Shown: positions 60,555 through 64,000 of the stretch, in pieces
How the letters are laid out: each line of letters opens with the position of its first letter
How positions within the stretch are numbered: position 1 is the stretch's first letter
Source of the DNA: an uncultured Oscillospiraceae bacterium
GTDB lineage: Bacteria > Bacillota > Clostridia > Oscillospirales > Oscillospiraceae
DNA: 64,000 nucleotides
Reading direction: 5' to 3'
Assembly: GCA_934591845.1 (NCBI GenBank)
Contig: CAKTPO010000009.1
Span: 19,348-83,347, forward strand
The notes under the pieces: model-generated
Databases searched by the model: none
Seen by the model: the letters and a program-made list of their open reading frames with translations, nothing else
What the model was told of the DNA's origin: nothing
Made by a program: the position numbers and the translations under genes

Positions 60555-61235
60555 TTACAGCCCCATCATCTCCCGCACGACCCTGTCTGCCATTTTTACA
60601 GAACCTACGAGGATGAGCACATTGAAGATCAGCTCTCCGATATAGCTCCACACCATCGTAGCTGCTGCCGCTCCCGCATCCACCACAGGGGGCGAGGATG
60701 CAAAAGCGGAGAAAATCACGTAGGCCAGAACGATGACGGCTCCTTCCAGGCAGACGGAAGCGTAGCTTTTGAGAAAGCTCTTGCCAATGCTCTGGGTGGG
60801 TTCCCCGGCAAAGGTGGACAGCGGAATGGGGGCAATGGCTGTGTACATATACATTTTGAAAAAGCGCCCGTAGACGCTGAGGATCATCTGAAAAGACAGC
60901 ACCCAGATGAACAGGCCGCCGATCAGCGTGATGGCCCACAACGGGATGGATTCAAAGAACCCGCAGTCCTCAATGGCCGAGACAATTTCGGATGGCAGCA
61001 CCGCGGACTGGGGCTGTCCAAAGCCAGCTGCCTGCATGATGGTGGAGATCACCCCCTGCACAATGTCCAATAGTGCCAGCATCAAATAGATTTTTGCAAC
61101 CAGACACACTTTTCTATTCTTCACATCGCACATGACAAAAAGCATCTGTTTCCTGTTGTGCTGGAAAATGAAATTACAGGGTGTATTTTCTTTTATAATT
61201 GCACATTCTGCGTATTTTGTGAAAAATGATAGCAT
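60555..61235 (-). CDS. VirB6/TrbL-like conjugation membrane protein, N-terminally truncated
   Basis: 226 residues as written. From KIYLMLALLDIVQGVISTIM on, it matches the C-terminal two thirds of the ~290-residue VirB6/TrbL-like proteins of clostridial ICEs: SIPLWAITLIGGLFIWVLSF, YMYTAIAPIPLSTFAGEPTQ, VKMADRVVREMMGL. Five helices remain. The first ~45 codons derive from a palindromic AT-rich insertion (61166-61301), so the normal N-terminus and first helices are lost. It may be expressed from MLFVMCDVKN (61145) but is probably defective. Confidence 0.8.
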   Translation of the reverse strand: MLSFFTKYAECAIIKENTPCNFIFQHNRKQMLFVMCDVKNRKVCLVAKIYLMLALLDIVQGVISTIMQAAGFGQPQSAVLPSEIVSAIEDCGFFESIPLWAITLIGGLFIWVLSFQMILSVYGRFFKMYMYTAIAPIPLSTFAGEPTQSIGKSFLKSYASVCLEGAVIVLAYVIFSAFASSPPVVDAGAAAATMVWSYIGELIFNVLILVGSVKMADRVVREMMGL

Positions 61236-61301
61236 AGATATTTCAGAAAAACTTGATTTTCTGAAATATCTATGCTATCATGAACCGTGTAATTTCATTT
61301 T
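61166..61301. repeat. Nested palindrome at the trbL/fic junction
   Basis: Outer inverted repeat AAAATGAAATTACA (61166-61179) / TGTAATTTCATTTT (61288-61301). Inside it is a perfect 24-bp arm palindrome, 61227-61250 and 61257-61280, around a six-base loop. It separates the truncated trbL from fic (divergent), like a MITE or a strong operator. Confidence 0.8.
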
Positions 61302-61316
61302 CAGAAAGGAGCCGCC

Positions 61317-62462
61317 ATGAATAACAGAGCAGGTTGCTTTATAACCAATCTATCCGGGGAGATGGCTTATCAGTCTTTTCGCCCCAATCCGCTTCCCCCA
61401 GAGCCGCCAATAGAGATGAGCAACGAAATGATTGCCAAGTTGGTGGATGCAAATAGAAAGCTGGCCACGTTGGATGGCCTGTCCTCCCGTATCCCAAATA
61501 TGGACTTGTTTGTTTCCATGTATGTACGGAAGGAAGCATTGCTATCTTCTCAGATTGAAGGAACACAGTGTACACTGGATGATATTCTGAATCCCTTTGC
61601 GGAGGAAAATACCAATCTGAATGTATCTGATGTTGTGAACTATATCCGGGCGGAGGAATTTGCAATTGATCGCCTTCAGACTCTCCCCTTGTGTAATCGT
61701 TTGATTAAGGAGACCCATGCTGTTCTGATGGAAGGTGTCCGGGGTCAAGAAAAGAATCCCGGTGAATTTCGCTATTCTCAGAACTGGATCGGCGGTCAGG
61801 GAAGCACATTAAGAAATGCACGGTATATCCCGCCGAATCCGGAAGATATGATGAATGCCATGTCCGATCTGGAGAAATACATGAATGGGGAGGATTCCCT
61901 TGACCCACTGATCCAGGCAGCATTGATCCATTATCAGTTCGAAACGACCCATCCTTTTTTAGACGGAAATGGCCGGGTTGGGCGGCTCCTGATTACGCTG
62001 TTCCTGATGGAGAAGAAAATACTTTCCACCCCGTCTGTCTATATTTCCTATTTTCTGAAAATGAATCGAATCGAATACTACGACCGGATGACACAGGTGC
62101 GAAAAACTGGGGATTATGAGCAGTGGATTCTATTTTTCCTGCAAGCATTATCTGATTCAGCCGAAGATGCGATTCAAACGATTGATGAACTTACGAAAAT
62201 TCACAATCGGAATGCACAGAAATTTGAAAACATGACAAAGCGGCAACAGGCCAACGCAATGAACTTCCTTATTTATCTGGAAAAGAACCCCATTATCGAT
62301 ATTCAAAAGACTGCGGCAGCCCTGAATCTATCCTATAATACAGTCGCAAAAAGTGTTGCCCTTTTTGTGGATAATGGGATTTTACAGCAAACAGAAAAGT
62401 CAGGAAGATCAAAAATATATTCCTACGTAGATTATCTTGCGGTTTTGAGAAAAGACACTTAA
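61317..62462 (+). CDS. Fic-domain protein with N-terminal inhibitory helix and C-terminal HTH
   Basis: 381 residues. The Fic/DOC N-terminal region carries the class II inhibitory motif S77xxxE81G in LLSSQIEGTQ. The catalytic loop HPFLDGNGRVGR is at 212-223 (complete HxFx[DE]GNGRxxR). A winged-helix end follows (IDIQKTAAALNLSYNTVAKS). Fic enzymes AMPylate proteins, and the Glu81 helix keeps the enzyme off. The C-terminal HTH suggests autoregulation at the palindrome upstream. GAAAGGAG precedes the ATG. Its stop overlaps the DUF3846 stop tail to tail (TTAA), so it sits as cargo within the ICE. Confidence 0.93.
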   Translation: MNNRAGCFITNLSGEMAYQSFRPNPLPPEPPIEMSNEMIAKLVDANRKLATLDGLSSRIPNMDLFVSMYVRKEALLSSQIEGTQCTLDDILNPFAEENTNLNVSDVVNYIRAEEFAIDRLQTLPLCNRLIKETHAVLMEGVRGQEKNPGEFRYSQNWIGGQGSTLRNARYIPPNPEDMMNAMSDLEKYMNGEDSLDPLIQAALIHYQFETTHPFLDGNGRVGRLLITLFLMEKKILSTPSVYISYFLKMNRIEYYDRMTQVRKTGDYEQWILFFLQALSDSAEDAIQTIDELTKIHNRNAQKFENMTKRQQANAMNFLIYLEKNPIIDIQKTAAALNLSYNTVAKSVALFVDNGILQQTEKSGRSKIYSYVDYLAVLRKDT

Positions 62463-62836
62463 CGCTCCCGATTTTGAGGCTTATAAGGCACAGATTCAAT
62501 GCCGTCTCTTGAACGGAAGAACCGTTCCGGGAGACGGTATTTTTCCAGATACCGCTTCTGCTGCTCCGTGGAAAGGCTGCCGAAGGATTCTCCGCTGCAA
62601 TCGCAGATGAAGAAAGTACCGGCGATAATATCCGCAGTATCTCCGGTATCCGCATCCCGGATGGCCCGGTTCAGGGGCAGACCGTTGATTTTTCCTTCCT
62701 CGTTGCAGACTATACAGACCTGATCCTCGAAAGGGTAATAGGCTTCGATGTCGCCGCCTACGGTCTGCTGCATGGCATCTAATGTGGTGCCGATTTCTGC
62801 AATCCGGGCCAGCTTTCCAGGCTCTACCAGGACCAC
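62459..62836 (-). CDS. DUF3846-domain ICE protein
   Basis: 125 residues from a GTG: VVLVEPGKLARIAEIGTTLD, AMQQTVGGDIEAYYPFEDQV, CIVCNEEGKINGLPLNRAIR. This is the DUF3846 pattern found in most Tn1549/CTn-type elements, soluble, of unknown function. The frame is open upstream (APTIR) and no better start is visible; it overlaps the YodL gene by 13 bases, so translation is probably coupled. Confidence 0.85.
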   Translation of the reverse strand: MVLVEPGKLARIAEIGTTLDAMQQTVGGDIEAYYPFEDQVCIVCNEEGKINGLPLNRAIRDADTGDTADIIAGTFFICDCSGESFGSLSTEQQKRYLEKYRLPERFFRSRDGIESVPYKPQNRER

Positions 62837-63189
62837 CCGGATGGTGGGTGCCTGGACAACATCATTGGCAACTCCGGCTGAAAAGGGATCTCCTTGAATC
62901 CAATGCTGTCACAGAAATAAAAGCCCGGTGTGATGCTGGCGGCATCCTCCACCTCCACGACATCCGAAACGGACAAACTGTGGCCCGGAAAGCCCTCCGG
63001 TCTGCCGGATTGAAAGAGGACAAACACATCCTCCAGATTCCGGCATTTCACATCCCCGGAATAGACCTTATCGTATGCGGCGCAATCCGGCTCTGCGGAT
63101 CGCAGCACCTTACGGACAGCATCCAGGCCCATGAATTTGAGCCGCTGGGTGTCCCGGCCCTGGTTGATCTGATAGATATTGATTTTCAA
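62824..63189 (-). CDS. YodL-domain ICE protein
   Basis: 121 residues: MKINIYQINQGRDTQRLKFM, then YDKVYSGDVKCRNLEDVFVLF, GHSLSVSDVVEVEDA and GFYFCDSIGFKEIPF. These are YodL/YodL-like domain motifs seen in ICE accessory blocks. Function unknown. It overlaps the TOPRIM gene by 4 bases (ATGA). Confidence 0.85.
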   Translation of the reverse strand: MKINIYQINQGRDTQRLKFMGLDAVRKVLRSAEPDCAAYDKVYSGDVKCRNLEDVFVLFQSGRPEGFPGHSLSVSDVVEVEDAASITPGFYFCDSIGFKEIPFQPELPMMLSRHPPSGWSW

Positions 63190-64000
63190 CGACTGTATTC
63201 CTCCTTTCGCTTCAAGCCGACTCTGATTTTCAGCTGGTCATTAACATCCTTGCCCCACCTGGGCGGCTCGTCCCAGATTTCATATCGATCCCGCAGACCG
63301 CCCACGATTCCGGCTGCCGCACCCCGACCAATGGAATCATTATCCAGATGGAGCCGCAGAACCTGGATCTCCGGGTGATCTGCCAGATACCGGGACAGTG
63401 CCACCGGCACCACGTTTTCCCGCTTGGTGACAAACACGCCTGCAAGGGACAGCAAGTGGTCCTCACGCCAATTCCGGCCCTCGAACAACTCCAGGGTGGC
63501 GTAGCTTAGTGCGTCAATGGCAGATTCAAAGACATGGACGGTCTGACTGTTTCCGGGAATGGAGAAGGAATAGTGCTTGTCGCTGCCAGATAGCTCCCCC
63601 TTGTAGTCCCCAACGGTTCCCCGGACATTGCCGTATCGGGGAACGCCGCCCTTGTCATAGCCCAGGAATACGGCACTGTGGTATTTCCTGGATTCAAAGA
63701 GAAGGTCGTTTTCCATGCAGTAGCGGAGAATGACATCATGGATGCCCCGGCCTTTCAGGTAGCGGATGACCGCATCGGCGTTGTCGTTTCGCTCCGGGAG
63801 CAAAAGCCGTTTTGGCTCCTGCTTTGGAGCCGGTGCGGGAATTGCCTTGGGCAGCGGTTTCCCCTGAATGATTTCCATGGCCTCCAAAAAGGAACAGCCC
63901 CTGACCTTTACAAGATAGTCAATGGCTGTTTTGCCGCCAATTTGTCGGGAGAACCAGTGCCATTTCCCGTTGCTGATTTTGAGAGAATCGTGTTCTTTGG
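63186..64000 (-). CDS. DUF3991/TOPRIM-domain protein (5' end outside the window)
   Basis: The frame is open to the right edge, so at least 270 residues of the C-terminal part are seen. DUF3991 part: GKWHWFSRQIGGKTAIDYLV, VRYLKGRGIHD region, YCMENDLLF, AVFLGYDKGGVPRYGNVRGT. The TOPRIM-like part has VHVFESAIDALSYATLE (Glu) and LRLHLDNDSIGRGAAAG (DxD). Such proteins are primase-like ICE proteins, possibly acting on transferred strands. The N-terminal zinc part would lie outside. Confidence 0.88.
   Translation of the reverse strand, partial: KEHDSLKISNGKWHWFSRQIGGKTAIDYLVKVRGCSFLEAMEIIQGKPLPKAIPAPAPKQEPKRLLLPERNDNADAVIRYLKGRGIHDVILRYCMENDLLFESRKYHSAVFLGYDKGGVPRYGNVRGTVGDYKGELSGSDKHYSFSIPGNSQTVHVFESAIDALSYATLELFEGRNWREDHLLSLAGVFVTKRENVVPVALSRYLADHPEIQVLRLHLDNDSIGRGAAAGIVGGLRDRYEIWDEPPRWGKDVNDQLKIRVGLKRKEEYSR

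Larger units (their letters stand above)
55062..64000 (-). mobile_element. Integrative conjugative element, partial (continues beyond the window)
   Basis: A leftward run of genes in an order known from Tn1549/CTn-type clostridial ICEs: TOPRIM/DUF3991, YodL, DUF3846, VirB6/TrbL-like, PrgI, VirB4, lysozyme/CHAP protein, then a terminator. Fic and RelB/YafQ-type genes sit on the opposite strand as cargo. Relaxase, coupling ATPase and recombinase genes are not in the window. Confidence 0.85.

Overview
The window comes from a Gram-positive gut-type Clostridia genome, most likely Oscillospiraceae/Ruminococcaceae. This is judged from the GC-rich core genes, AAGGAGG-type ribosome binding sites, a class B sortase, AgrB/AgrD peptides, an anaerobic ribonucleotide reductase, a MetF/MetV/RnfC-type methylene-THF reductase and intergenic arrays of AATTGACAAT units. 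The genus cannot be fixed from the sequence alone.

Left part (1-33.4 kb) is ordinary chromosome: the end of a sugar nucleotidyltransferase-like gene and glmM; a NUDIX-mnmE-cysteine desulfurase operon; gdhA; folC; an antiporter; a prepilin gene broken by an in-frame TGA; a thiol-redox operon (CXXC protein, 4Fe-4S membrane protein, TlpA-like lipoprotein) whose last two genes read as one frame; tRNA-Leu(CAA); an LRR-like membrane protein; sortase B; rodA/ftsW; a five-gene peptide ABC transporter; nrdG-nrdD-trxB behind two NrdR-like boxes; a metF-metV-rnfC-like operon; and ilvE. Two copies of a composite intergenic repeat lie near 1.8-2.5 kb and 28.1-28.4 kb.

Middle part (33.4-55 kb) has lower GC and is a patchwork of mobile DNA. 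It holds a VapBC-like toxin-antitoxin pair beside a remnant of a conjugation gene, a GntR/ABC operon, TnpV, a PadR/DUF2812 pair, tRNA-Ala and relaxase remnants, an IS66-family element with two passenger genes, a complete but divergently arranged agr quorum-sensing locus (agrD-agrB on minus; xre, agrA, agrC on plus), a dead IS5/IS1182-type transposase, and a cluster that looks like an uncharacterised defence system. That cluster is a 1119-residue metallophosphoesterase-STAND NTPase fusion, a FRG-domain protein, and, beyond an IS66 remnant, a membrane protein whose frame crosses a canonical A AAA AAG slippery site.

Right part (55-64 kb) is an integrative conjugative element read leftwards: TOPRIM/DUF3991, YodL, DUF3846, VirB6/TrbL-like, PrgI, VirB4 and a split lysozyme/CHAP protein. 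A RelB/YafQ-type module and a Fic protein sit as cargo on the opposite strand. The element runs off the right edge of the window.
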